From: Sedimentitalea arenosa
GTDB lineage: Bacteria; Pseudomonadota; Alphaproteobacteria; Rhodobacterales; Rhodobacteraceae
Assembly (NCBI RefSeq): GCF_016428585.1
Contig: NZ_JAELVR010000010.1
Coordinates: forward strand, 155,872 to 219,871
Length of the DNA: 64,000 nt
Direction of reading: 5' to 3'
Shown: in pieces, positions 8,732 to 16,032 of the stretch
How the letters are laid out: every line of letters starts with the position of its first letter
Position numbering within the stretch: the first letter of the stretch is position 1
Translations under genes and position numbers: made by a program
Notes under the pieces: generated by a model
What the model was told of the DNA's origin: nothing
What the model saw: the letters and a program-made list of their open reading frames with translations, nothing else
Databases searched by the model: none

Positions 8732-11169
8732 GCGCGCAGTCTTTCGTTGTCCGGATCCCAGAGCGGGCGGTCGGGTTGCACGATGGCCGCGTGGCGGGTG
8801 CCATAGATCTCGACCTCAAGCTCGGTGCCGGGGGTCGCGAGATCGGCGCGTACCATACCCAAGGCGACCGAGGCATCGATGCGATAGCCCCAGGCGCCCG
8901 AGGTGGTTTCGCCCACCACCTGCCCGCCATGCCAGAGGGTCGACATGTAAGGCGCATCCGCCGCACCGGCATCGACGATCAGGGTGACGAAGCGTTTGGC
9001 GACTCCGGTCTGACGTTCCTGCAGCAGCGCCGCCTTGCCGGGGAAGTCCTGCGGCTTGTCGAAACGGATGAACCGGTCGAGCCCGCCTTCCAGCAGCGAA
9101 TAGTCGGTGGAGAGATCACCCTTCCAGGCGCGATAGCCCTTTTCGATGCGCATGGAGTTCAGCGCCCACATGCCGAAGGGTTTCGCGCCCGCCGCCAGAA
9201 CGGCCTCATAGATCGCAGGCATATCGGCATTGGCGGCGTGGATTTCCCAGCCAAGCTCGCCCGCGAAAGAGACTCGTGCGAGCGCCGCCGGTCTGCCCGC
9301 AACCGTGGCCGGTTGGTGCGAGAGCCAGGGCAGGGTCAGGTCGGCTTCGGCGATCTGCGTGAAAAGGTCGCGCGATTTCGGGCCCGTCACGATCAGGGTG
9401 GAGTACTCCGCCGTGTGATCCGTCAGGATCAGTCCCGCCTCGCGCGCCGGGCGCAACACGTCCATGTCATGCCATTGCGCGGTCGCCGCCGTGATCAGGG
9501 TGAAGTGATCCTCGGCGTGGCGCAGCACGCTCATCTCGGTGAGGATGCGGCCGCGATTGTCGGCGAAATAGGCGAGGTTGAGGCGGCCGGGCTTGGGCAA
9601 CACCCCGGCGATGCGGGCTCCGAGCCAGTCGGCCGCCCCGTCGCCGGACAGGTTGAAACGGGAAAACCCCGGCAGGTCGAGCACGCCGACCGCATCGCGC
9701 ACCGCCTCGCATTCCTCGCGGATGCGCGCCTCCCACGGGCCGGTTCGGTTCCAGGTGTGGGTGGCGTCAAGGGAGGTGTCATCGCCCTCTTTCGCGAACC
9801 AGTTGGCGCGTTCCCAACCATTATAGGCCCCCATTTGCCCCCCCAGCGCCTTGACTCTGTCATGCACTGGCGAGAGCTTCTTGTCGCGCCCGGCGGGCCA
9901 GGCGTGCCAGGGAAAGTGCATGGCGTATTCGTGCCCATAGGTCTCCATCCCCTTGGCGATGCAATAGTCGGCATCGGTGTAGTCGGTGTAGCGGCGCGGA
10001 TCGACGGCCCACATGTCCCATTCGGTTGCGCCTTCGGTGATCCATTCGGCAAGGACCTTGCCTGCCCCCCCCGCCTGGGCAATGCCGAAGGTGAAGACGC
10101 AGGCTTCGAACGCGTTGGGCACGCCGGGCATGGGCCCGAGCAACGGCAACCCGTCGGGCGCATAGGGGATCGGTCCATTGATGACCTTGTTGATACCCGC
10201 ACGGCCCAAGAGCGGCACCCGGGCCATGGCGTCCTCGATATACCATTCCAGCCGCTCCAGATCGTTGGGATAGAGCTGGAAGCTGAAATCCTCGGGGAAG
10301 GGATCGTCGGGCGTGATCCAGTGCGCTTTGCAGTTGCGCTCGTACGGGCCGAGGTTGAGGCCGGTCTTTTCCTGCCTGAGGTAGTAGGAGCTGTCGACAT
10401 CGCGCAGCAGCGGCAGTTTGCCGTGATCCTTGGTGAAAGCCTCGATCTCGGGGATCTCGTCCGTCAGCATGTATTGATGGCTCATCACCATCATCGGCAC
10501 AGTGCGCCCGCCGTGGGGTTTGAACCATTCCCCGACCTTCTGGGCATAATATCCGGCGGCGTTGACGACATATTCGCAGCGGATATCGCCCTTGTCGATG
10601 TGCACGATCCATTCGCCGTTCTCACGGCTGACGCCGGTGGCGGGGCAGAACCGTTCGATCCGCGCCCCGAGATCACGCGCACCCTTGGCCAGAGCCTGTG
10701 TCAGCTGGCTTGGGTCGATGTCGCCGTCGTTCGGATCATAGAGCGCGCCCTTGAGATCGTGCAGTTCCAGGAAAGGATAGCGCTCCTTCGCCTCTTTCGG
10801 CGACAGCATGTCGATGTCCATCCCCTGATAGCGCCCCATGCCGCGGGCACGTTCGAATTCCTGCATCCGCTCGGTGCTGTGCGCGAGCCTGATCGAGCCG
10901 GTGACGTGATAGTTCATCGGGTAGTCGACCGCTTCGGCAAGGCCGCGGTAGAGTTCGGTCGAATAGCGCTGCATGTTCATGATCGACCAGCTGGTCGAGA
11001 AGGTCGGCACGTTGCCCGCCGCGTGCCAGGTCGATCCGGCGGTCAGTTCGTTCTTTTCCAGCAGGACGCAATCGGTCCAGCCCGCCTTGGCAAGGTGATA
11101 GAGACCCGAGGCCCCTACCGCGCCGCCGCCGATGATGACCACGCGGGCCGTTGTCGGGAAATCAGTCAT
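8728..11169 (-). CDS. FAD-dependent oxidoreductase with GcvT domain (dimethylglycine/sarcosine dehydrogenase-like), copy B
   Basis: 813 aa. It has the same two-part build as the protein at 4669-7107: N-terminal FAD domain (GGGAVGASGLYHL, then STWHAAGN with the likely FAD-linking His) and a C-terminal GcvT/folate domain containing FAGELGWEIH and MRIEKGYRAWKGD. It should oxidatively demethylate a methylated amine and pass the one-carbon unit to tetrahydrofolate. The two copies clearly differ, so they may act on successive substrates, such as dimethylglycine and then sarcosine. The gene starts 10 bases after LysE copy 2 and overlaps LysE copy 1. Confidence 0.87.
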   Translation of the reverse strand: MTDFPTTARVVIIGGGAVGASGLYHLAKAGWTDCVLLEKNELTAGSTWHAAGNVPTFSTSWSIMNMQRYSTELYRGLAEAVDYPMNYHVTGSIRLAHSTERMQEFERARGMGRYQGMDIDMLSPKEAKERYPFLELHDLKGALYDPNDGDIDPSQLTQALAKGARDLGARIERFCPATGVSRENGEWIVHIDKGDIRCEYVVNAAGYYAQKVGEWFKPHGGRTVPMMVMSHQYMLTDEIPEIEAFTKDHGKLPLLRDVDSSYYLRQEKTGLNLGPYERNCKAHWITPDDPFPEDFSFQLYPNDLERLEWYIEDAMARVPLLGRAGINKVINGPIPYAPDGLPLLGPMPGVPNAFEACVFTFGIAQAGGAGKVLAEWITEGATEWDMWAVDPRRYTDYTDADYCIAKGMETYGHEYAMHFPWHAWPAGRDKKLSPVHDRVKALGGQMGAYNGWERANWFAKEGDDTSLDATHTWNRTGPWEARIREECEAVRDAVGVLDLPGFSRFNLSGDGAADWLGARIAGVLPKPGRLNLAYFADNRGRILTEMSVLRHAEDHFTLITAATAQWHDMDVLRPAREAGLILTDHTAEYSTLIVTGPKSRDLFTQIAEADLTLPWLSHQPATVAGRPAALARVSFAGELGWEIHAANADMPAIYEAVLAAGAKPFGMWALNSMRIEKGYRAWKGDLSTDYSLLEGGLDRFIRFDKPQDFPGKAALLQERQTGVAKRFVTLIVDAGAADAPYMSTLWHGGQVVGETTSGAWGYRIDASVALGMVRADLATPGTELEVEIYGTRHAAIVQPDRPLWDPDNERLRA

Positions 11170-11179
11170 GGATCACTCC

Positions 11180-11806
11180 TCAGTCCAGGATGAGCCGGGC
11201 GGCCAAGCCGCCAAACAGGATTGCGGTCAACTTGTTGAAGGCGCGCAGATGCGCGCGCAGCGGGTCGGCCAGCGCCCCGGCCAGCGCACCCAGCGCCAGC
11301 GAGAACAGGAAGCCGTTGAGCAGGAAGATCGTGCCCAGAATGAGGATCTGAACCCAGAACGGGCCAACCGCCGGATCGGTGAATTGCGGGATGAAAGCAA
11401 AGATGAACAGCGCCGTCTTGGGGTTGAGAATGTTCAGCAGGGCGCCCCGCTTCAACGCGTGCCACGCGGTGGGCGCGGCGCGGCCCTTTGTCGGCAGATC
11501 GCGCGCGGTCCAGGCCGACCAGGCGAGAAACAGCAGGTAACCCGCGCCCAGAAGCTTGATCGCCTGATAGGCTGCCGGATAGGCCAGAAGGATCGCCGAA
11601 ACGCCCGCAGCGGCGGCCAGAACGTGCACCGTGATGCCGATGTTGATCCCGACCGCCGCCGCCATTCCGATGCGCGGACCGCCGGTGATGCCGCTGGACG
11701 AGACATACAGGAAATCCGACCCCGGCGTGAGGTTCAGAAGCAGTCCTGCGCCGATGAAAGCAGCCAGCACCACCGGATCGAAAGCGAGCAACGTGTCCAG
11801 CAGCAT
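11180..11806 (-). CDS. LysE/RhtB family exporter, copy 2
   Basis: 208 aa hydrophobic protein with the family landmarks: LNLTPGSDFLYVSSSGITGG near residue 24 (the TPGP-like first loop) and GALLNILNPKTALFIFAFIPQF in the middle. LysE/RhtB proteins export amino acids or related compounds. The ATG overlaps the upstream GFA gene stop as ATGA, and demethylase B follows 10 bases downstream. The cargo is unknown; products of methylated-amine breakdown are a reasonable guess. Confidence 0.88.
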   Translation of the reverse strand: MLLDTLLAFDPVVLAAFIGAGLLLNLTPGSDFLYVSSSGITGGPRIGMAAAVGINIGITVHVLAAAAGVSAILLAYPAAYQAIKLLGAGYLLFLAWSAWTARDLPTKGRAAPTAWHALKRGALLNILNPKTALFIFAFIPQFTDPAVGPFWVQILILGTIFLLNGFLFSLALGALAGALADPLRAHLRAFNKLTAILFGGLAARLILD

Positions 11807-12183
11807 CAGCCCTGCTCCTTCTGCGTCACACCGTCGGCGATGTCGTAGTAGTCGCCCTTGTCAGCAGTGAAGATGTGCTTTTGCAGGCGCAACCCAGTTG
11901 GCCCATCTATCGCGCCGAGCGAAAACGACATGCCGTTTTCGTCATGCGCCTTCCAGAACAGGAAACTGCCGCAAACGGCGCAGAAGCCGCGCTTGGCGGT
12001 TGGGCTGGCGTGATACCAACGCGGGTTGCCTTCGATGTGAAAGTTGCGTTCCGGCGCATAGCCCGAGGCCCAGTGGTGACCGGACTGCTTGCGGCATTGA
12101 CCGCAGTGGCAGGCCGTGACGCTGTGACCCCCGTCCTTGACCGTGAAGCGCACCGCGCCGCAATTGCAACTGCCCTTGAGCAT
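11806..12183 (-). CDS. GFA family (glutathione-dependent formaldehyde-activating-type) zinc protein
   Basis: 125 aa from the ATG at 12183; the longer open frame upstream is a shadow. The zinc cysteines of the GFA fold are all visible: CNCGAVRF near the start, CHCGQCRKQSG near residue 27, and CAVCGSFLFW near residue 70. GFA proteins are linked to formaldehyde-glutathione adduct formation. The context fits, since oxidative demethylation releases formaldehyde when folate is short. Many GFA-fold proteins have other or unknown roles, so formaldehyde handling is inferred. It overlaps both flanking LysE genes by four bases or fewer. Confidence 0.87.
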   Translation of the reverse strand: MLKGSCNCGAVRFTVKDGGHSVTACHCGQCRKQSGHHWASGYAPERNFHIEGNPRWYHASPTAKRGFCAVCGSFLFWKAHDENGMSFSLGAIDGPTGLRLQKHIFTADKGDYYDIADGVTQKEQG

Positions 12184-12806
12184 CAGACCCTCCCCTGGGG
12201 TGTGCTGCTGATTCCCAGCAGAATTCCGTAGACGATGAAACAGGCGGCCATCCCGCGGCGCACCCAGATGTTGAACACGGCTCCGAGCGCGGCTTTTCCG
12301 ATCAGCGCGCCCAATAGGGTATAGCCGGTGTAGCTGAGCGCGGTGATTGTGAGCGCTGTGGGCAGGATCAAAGAGATCTGCGCCGAGATCGGCACGTCCG
12401 GCTGCACGAATTGCGAAAAGGCGGCAAGGTAGCCAGCGACGCTTTTCGGGTTGATCGTGGCAATGGCCAGAGCGTGCAGATAGATGTGGCGGGCCGGGCG
12501 CGCATCGACCTTGACCGGCAAGGCCGCGCGACGCCAACCCCGGATGCCGAGCCAGATCAACACCCCCGCCCCCGCAAGCTTGAGCCAGAGGAACGCCGCC
12601 GGGGAGGCCGCGATCAGCGCCGTGACCCCTGCCGCCGAAAGCAACAGGAACAGGGTTGCTTGAGTCAGGATGGCGAGGACGCCGATCATCGCGCGCGGAA
12701 ACGGCAGATTCATCCCATTGCTGATACAATTGACCGCGTTTGGGCCCGGCGTGGTTACGAACACCACCCAGAACAGCGCGAATATGGTCCAGGCCTGAAA
12801 GCTCAT
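12183..12806 (-). CDS. LysE/RhtB family exporter, copy 3
   Basis: 207 aa. MSFQAWTIFALFWVVFVTTP leads into the PGPNAVNCISNG loop, the classical LysE/RhtB signature, and about six hydrophobic segments follow. The middle block reads IATINPKSVAGYLAAFSQFV. The gene starts 4 bases after the XRE-cupin regulator stop and overlaps the GFA gene, so it is the first structural gene of the operon. The exported compound is not known. Confidence 0.88.
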   Translation of the reverse strand: MSFQAWTIFALFWVVFVTTPGPNAVNCISNGMNLPFPRAMIGVLAILTQATLFLLLSAAGVTALIAASPAAFLWLKLAGAGVLIWLGIRGWRRAALPVKVDARPARHIYLHALAIATINPKSVAGYLAAFSQFVQPDVPISAQISLILPTALTITALSYTGYTLLGALIGKAALGAVFNIWVRRGMAACFIVYGILLGISSTPQGRV

Positions 12807-12810
12807 CGCG

Positions 12811-13383
12811 TCAATAGACCGGGGGCGCGATCACCCAGATCGCGAGAGCCTCGGTGTCATAGGGGTTCGACCAGCGGAACGGCTCGCCCCGGATGCGGAA
12901 ACTGTCGCCCGGGTGGATGGTGAATTCGCGCGCGCCGATGGCAAGGTCGAGCGTGCCCGAGATCAGCACACCAACCTCCTGGGTCGGGCGGCTCACGGTC
13001 TCCCCGATCGCGCTGTGCGGCGCAAAGGTCGAATGCACCATCTCGAAATCGTCGGTCAGGTCCGGTGACAGCAATTCCTCGACCAGCCCGGCGGCGGTGG
13101 TTCCAATCGCGCGGCGCGCACCCCGGCGGACGATGTACCCCGCCTCCGCCGCGGGCACGGCGTGCGAGCTGAACAACATCGATACCGGCACACCGAGAGC
13201 TGCGGCGATATGGCGAAGGTCGGTCACCGAGGGTTCGGACAGGTCACGCTCGACTTGGCTCAGCCAGCCGACCGACCGTCCCAGCGCCTCGGCAAGGCCT
13301 ATCAGGGTCAGACCCCGCGCCTTGCGCAGGGCCCTGAGATCGGCCCCCAGCGAGGCGCATTGGGTCGGATCGGATTGCAACAT
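12811..13383 (-). CDS. XRE family regulator with C-terminal cupin sensor domain
   Basis: 190 aa. An N-terminal helix-turn-helix of the XRE/Cro type covers about residues 12-68 (LRALRKARGLTLIGLAEALG, then SVGWLSQVER). A small-molecule-binding cupin follows (about 115-185, HPGDSFRIRGEPFRWSNPYD). Regulators of this build often control amine or amino-acid catabolism and sense a pathway compound. It is the first gene of the minus-strand cluster and lies 4 bases before LysE copy 3. Two palindromic operator candidates sit directly upstream, so autoregulation and control of the operon are likely. Confidence 0.88.
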   Translation of the reverse strand: MLQSDPTQCASLGADLRALRKARGLTLIGLAEALGRSVGWLSQVERDLSEPSVTDLRHIAAALGVPVSMLFSSHAVPAAEAGYIVRRGARRAIGTTAAGLVEELLSPDLTDDFEMVHSTFAPHSAIGETVSRPTQEVGVLISGTLDLAIGAREFTIHPGDSFRIRGEPFRWSNPYDTEALAIWVIAPPVY

Positions 13384-13390
13384 GGCGTCC

Positions 13391-13415
13391 GTGAAATTTT
13401 TCCTGTGAATTTCAC
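13391..13415. promoter_or_regulatory. candidate operator 1 for the XRE-cupin regulator
   Basis: GTGAAATT (13391-13398) and AATTTCAC (13408-13415) form a perfect inverted repeat. The inner GTGAATTTCAC (13405-13415) is itself an 11-base palindrome. The site ends only 8 bases before the regulator's start codon. The GTGAAA half-site recurs in the second palindrome upstream. Confidence 0.6.
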
Positions 13416-13425
13416 GATGGGGCGA

Positions 13426-13458
13426 GTCGGTGAAAAATCCAAGAGAAATTTCACCGAC
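13426..13458. promoter_or_regulatory. candidate operator 2 for the XRE-cupin regulator
   Basis: GTCGGTGAAA (13426-13435) is perfectly complementary to TTTCACCGAC (13449-13458), with a 13-base spacer. It shares the GTGAAA/TTTCAC core with operator 1. It lies between the thiolase stop and the regulator gene, where the regulator's promoter must be. Confidence 0.6.
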
Positions 13459-13480
13459 CCCTTTTGCACGCCTCGATGTG

Positions 13481-14653
13481 TCAGTCCCTTTCGATGGCGA
13501 TGGCGGTACCTTCGCCGCCGCCGATGCAGATCGCGGCGATGCCCCGCTTCAGCCCGCGCTTTTCCAGTGCGTTGAGCAGCGTCACCATGATGCGCGCCCC
13601 CGACGCCCCGATCGGATGCCCCAATGCGCAGGCACCGCCATTGACGTTGACGATATCGCGCGGCAGGCCGAGTTCGTGCATGAACGCCATCGGCACCACG
13701 GCGAAAGCCTCGTTGACCTCCCACAGGTCGACTTCGTCCTTGTCCCAGCCGAGCTTGTCCAGCAGCTTGCGCGCGGCCGGCACAGGGGCCGTCGGAAACT
13801 GCGCCGGGGCCTGCGCGTGGCTCGCGTGGCCCAGAATGCGGGCGCGCACGGTCAGGCCGTCACGTTCGGCAGCGTCAGCCGACGCGAGGATCAGTGCCGC
13901 CGCCCCGTCCGAAATAGACGAGGAGTTGGCGGCCGTGACGGTGCCATCCTTGCGGAACGCGGGTTTCAGCAGCGGGATCTTCTCGGGCCGGGCCTTGCCC
14001 GGCTGTTCATCAGTGGTGATGAGCGCCTCTCCCGACCGCCCGTGCACTGTGACGGGCGTGATCTCGTCCGCGAAAGCACCGCTGCGTTCGGCGTCGAGCG
14101 CGTTCGACAGCGAGGCCAGCGCGTATTGATCCTGCGCCTCGCGCGTGAACTGGAACGCCTCGGCGCAATCCTCGGCGAAGGTGCCCATCAGGCGGCCCTT
14201 GTCATAGGCATCCTCAAGCCCGTCCAGGAACATGTGATCGACCACCTGCGCATGACCGATTCGCGCCCCGCCGCGCATCTTGGGCAGCAGGTATGGCGCA
14301 CGCGACATGCTTTCCATGCCACCAACCGCCATGACGTCGGTCTGGCCGAGCGCGATCTGATCATAGCCGATCATAGCCGCCTTCATGCCCGAGCCACACA
14401 TCTTGTTGAGCGTCGTTGCCGGCACCTCTTCGCCCAGCCCGGCGGCAAAGCCCGCCTGCCGCGCCGGCGCCTGGCCCTGCCCTGCGGGCAGAACGCAGCC
14501 CATCAGCAGTTCGTCGACGGTGGATACACCAGCCGCCTTCATCGCGGCCTTGATCGCCTGACCGCCCAGATCTGCGGCCTCGACCCCGTCGAACGCGCCC
14601 TGGAACCCGCCCATCGGGGTACGGGACGCGCCTGCTATGACAACCTGTTTCAT
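13481..14653 (-). CDS. thiolase, acetyl-CoA C-acetyltransferase family
   Basis: 390 aa, the normal thiolase length. The acylated cysteine lies in LNKMCGSGMKA (about residue 90). The C-terminal catalytic block reads GGACALGHPIGASGAR and is followed by CIGGGEGTAIAIE, which supplies the second active-site Cys. The enzyme joins or cleaves acetyl-CoA units, either in acetoacetyl-CoA formation or in beta-oxidation. No phaB or other fatty-acid gene is adjacent, so its direction is not decided. It precedes the XRE-cupin gene on the same strand with a 97-base operator-bearing gap. Confidence 0.92.
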   Translation of the reverse strand: MKQVVIAGASRTPMGGFQGAFDGVEAADLGGQAIKAAMKAAGVSTVDELLMGCVLPAGQGQAPARQAGFAAGLGEEVPATTLNKMCGSGMKAAMIGYDQIALGQTDVMAVGGMESMSRAPYLLPKMRGGARIGHAQVVDHMFLDGLEDAYDKGRLMGTFAEDCAEAFQFTREAQDQYALASLSNALDAERSGAFADEITPVTVHGRSGEALITTDEQPGKARPEKIPLLKPAFRKDGTVTAANSSSISDGAAALILASADAAERDGLTVRARILGHASHAQAPAQFPTAPVPAARKLLDKLGWDKDEVDLWEVNEAFAVVPMAFMHELGLPRDIVNVNGGACALGHPIGASGARIMVTLLNALEKRGLKRGIAAICIGGGEGTAIAIERD

Positions 14654-14747
14654 GGTTCATTCTCCCTTGTCTGGCGCCTGCATACCGAATGGTAAGGATT
14701 GCCGTCTAGCTTCGGATGCTGAAATTCACCGCAGAAGGAGCAGACCG

Positions 14748-15086
14748 GTGACATTGACAACCACGGCGATGGACAGTGGCCAGATCGTGACCGTGACCAG
14801 CCCCCGCATCGATGCCGCCATCGCGATCCAGTTCAAGGAGGCGATGCGCGAACACACGGTCGATGGGTCGGGCCGGGTTATCCTCGACCTGTCCGGTGTC
14901 GAGTTCATCGATTCCAGCGGTCTCGGCGCGATCGTCGCGGCGATGAAACAGCTGGGGGCCGGCCGTCGGCTGGATCTCGCCGGGCTGACGCCAACGGTGG
15001 ACAAGGTGTTCCGCCTGACGCGCATGGACAGTGTGTTCAAGCTGTTCCCCTCGCTGGACGAGGCCATGGCGGCCGACGCCGGCTGA
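14748..15086 (+). CDS. rbaV: STAS-domain anti-sigma factor antagonist, RbaV-like
   Basis: 112 aa from a GTG start (14748) chosen because GAAGGAG lies 8 bases upstream; the longer ATG frame has no ribosome site. The STAS fold is clear, with the switch segment EFIDSSGLGAIVAAM whose Ser is phosphorylated in SpoIIAA/RsbV proteins. It should bind and inactivate the kinase encoded next door. In Rhodobacter capsulatus the equivalent pair RbaV/RbaW affects gene transfer agent production and stationary-phase survival. The symbol is given by analogy, not by alignment. Confidence 0.82.
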   Translation: MTLTTTAMDSGQIVTVTSPRIDAAIAIQFKEAMREHTVDGSGRVILDLSGVEFIDSSGLGAIVAAMKQLGAGRRLDLAGLTPTVDKVFRLTRMDSVFKLFPSLDEAMAADAG

Positions 15087-15127
15087 CCCAAGCATCGGGG
15101 CTTCGGCCCCGCGCAGGACATGGTGAT

Positions 15128-15574
15128 GTGAGCGACAATCCCAAGAGCTTCGAGCACGTATTTGTCGCAGAGGAATTTGCGGCGCGCGAGGCGCTCTGCA
15201 CGATCATGAACCGCCTGGTGGCCATGGGACTGGCCGAGGACCAGATGGGCGGTGCCGAGATCGTGCTGGCCGAGGCCGTGAACAATATCGTTGAACACGC
15301 CTATGCCGGGATGGAGCCCGGAGAAATCCGCCTGAACGCCCGGTTCGAGGGTCCGCATCTCCTTCTGCAGATCGAGGATTGGGGCCGGGCGCTGCCCGAC
15401 GGCGAGCTGCCCGAGGGCCAGCCGGCCGATCTCACCGGTCCGATGGACGATCTGCCCGAGGGTGGCTTTGGCTGGTTCATGATCCGGACCCTGTCACGCG
15501 ACATCAGCTATGCCCGCACCGAGGGTTGCAACCGGTTGTGCCTGACCTTCGACCTGATACCGCCAGGTTCGTAG
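15128..15574 (+). CDS. rbaW: HATPase-type anti-sigma factor kinase, RbaW-like
   Basis: 148 aa, GTG start. It is a stand-alone GHKL ATPase domain of the RsbW/SpoIIAB type: N-box EAVNNIVEHAYAG (about residue 45), the IEDWGRALP loop (DxG) and GGFGWFMIRTL. Such kinases phosphorylate their STAS partner and hold a sigma factor when the partner is phosphorylated. It lies 41 bases after the STAS gene, on the same strand. No sigma factor or PP2C phosphatase gene is adjacent, so the target and input act from elsewhere in the genome. Confidence 0.84.
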   Translation: MSDNPKSFEHVFVAEEFAAREALCTIMNRLVAMGLAEDQMGGAEIVLAEAVNNIVEHAYAGMEPGEIRLNARFEGPHLLLQIEDWGRALPDGELPEGQPADLTGPMDDLPEGGFGWFMIRTLSRDISYARTEGCNRLCLTFDLIPPGS

Positions 15575-15576
15575 CC

Positions 15577-16032
15577 AAGGTGAGCCCTCTTCATGCGCCG
15601 GTTTGGATGAAGCAGGAATGGAGTTGGCGGGCTGCGAGTGGAGGTGCGACGACAGTGCATTCAGAAGGTGGTCGTGCGGCACATCATACTCCGGGATAGA
15701 CCTGCACCACGGGACACCCGTCGCAAAAGAGCCTCAATCACTTCAAACTGCTGCCGGAAAGACCCGGCAAAAAGGAATTGTAGCTGCATCAAGCTTCCCT
15801 CGGCGTCGCGCGAATTTGCCCCCACCCAGTGCGCGACGCCGAGGACTTCCCATTGCCTGACTGTCGCGCGACCCGGTCGGAGCCATCAAGGGGATGGCGC
15901 GCATCTCCGCAACAATAGTCCGGCCGACCGAAAACAATCGGCAAGCCGACCCGCTCGGATTTCCTGAATTCCACCTCTGGGCAACGGCCGCAGCGCGGCC
16001 TAGTGTGCGCCCGACTGAAGAGGAGACAGCTG
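15577..16032. other. 455-base gene-poor gap
   Basis: No convincing gene was found on either strand; the short open frames lack recognisable motifs and good ribosome sites. The gap holds the strong inverted repeat at 15798-15844, the perfect palindrome GTCGCGCGAC (15863-15872), and the promoter and ribosome site (GAGGAG, 16020-16025) of gamma-glutamyltransferase. It is the longest gene-free stretch in the window. Confidence 0.7.
15798..15844. repeat. perfect 14-bp inverted repeat with 19-base loop
   Basis: CCTCGGCGTCGCGC (15798-15811) and GCGCGACGCCGAGG (15831-15844) are exact reverse complements. No U tract follows on either strand. It lies in the 455-base gap about 190 bases before the gamma-glutamyltransferase start. 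It could be an mRNA structure, a protein-binding site or a leftover of a mobile element; the sequence does not decide. Confidence 0.6.

Noticed and set aside
8100..8972. N-terminal extension of the homocysteine methyltransferase frame
   Set aside because: The extra residues lie over LysE and demethylase B in another frame and are not conserved-looking; the ATG at 8099 overlaps the LysE stop as expected.
8671..11193. 840-codon plus-strand open frame opposite demethylase B
   Set aside because: No domain or ribosome site; it mirrors the well-supported minus-strand gene.
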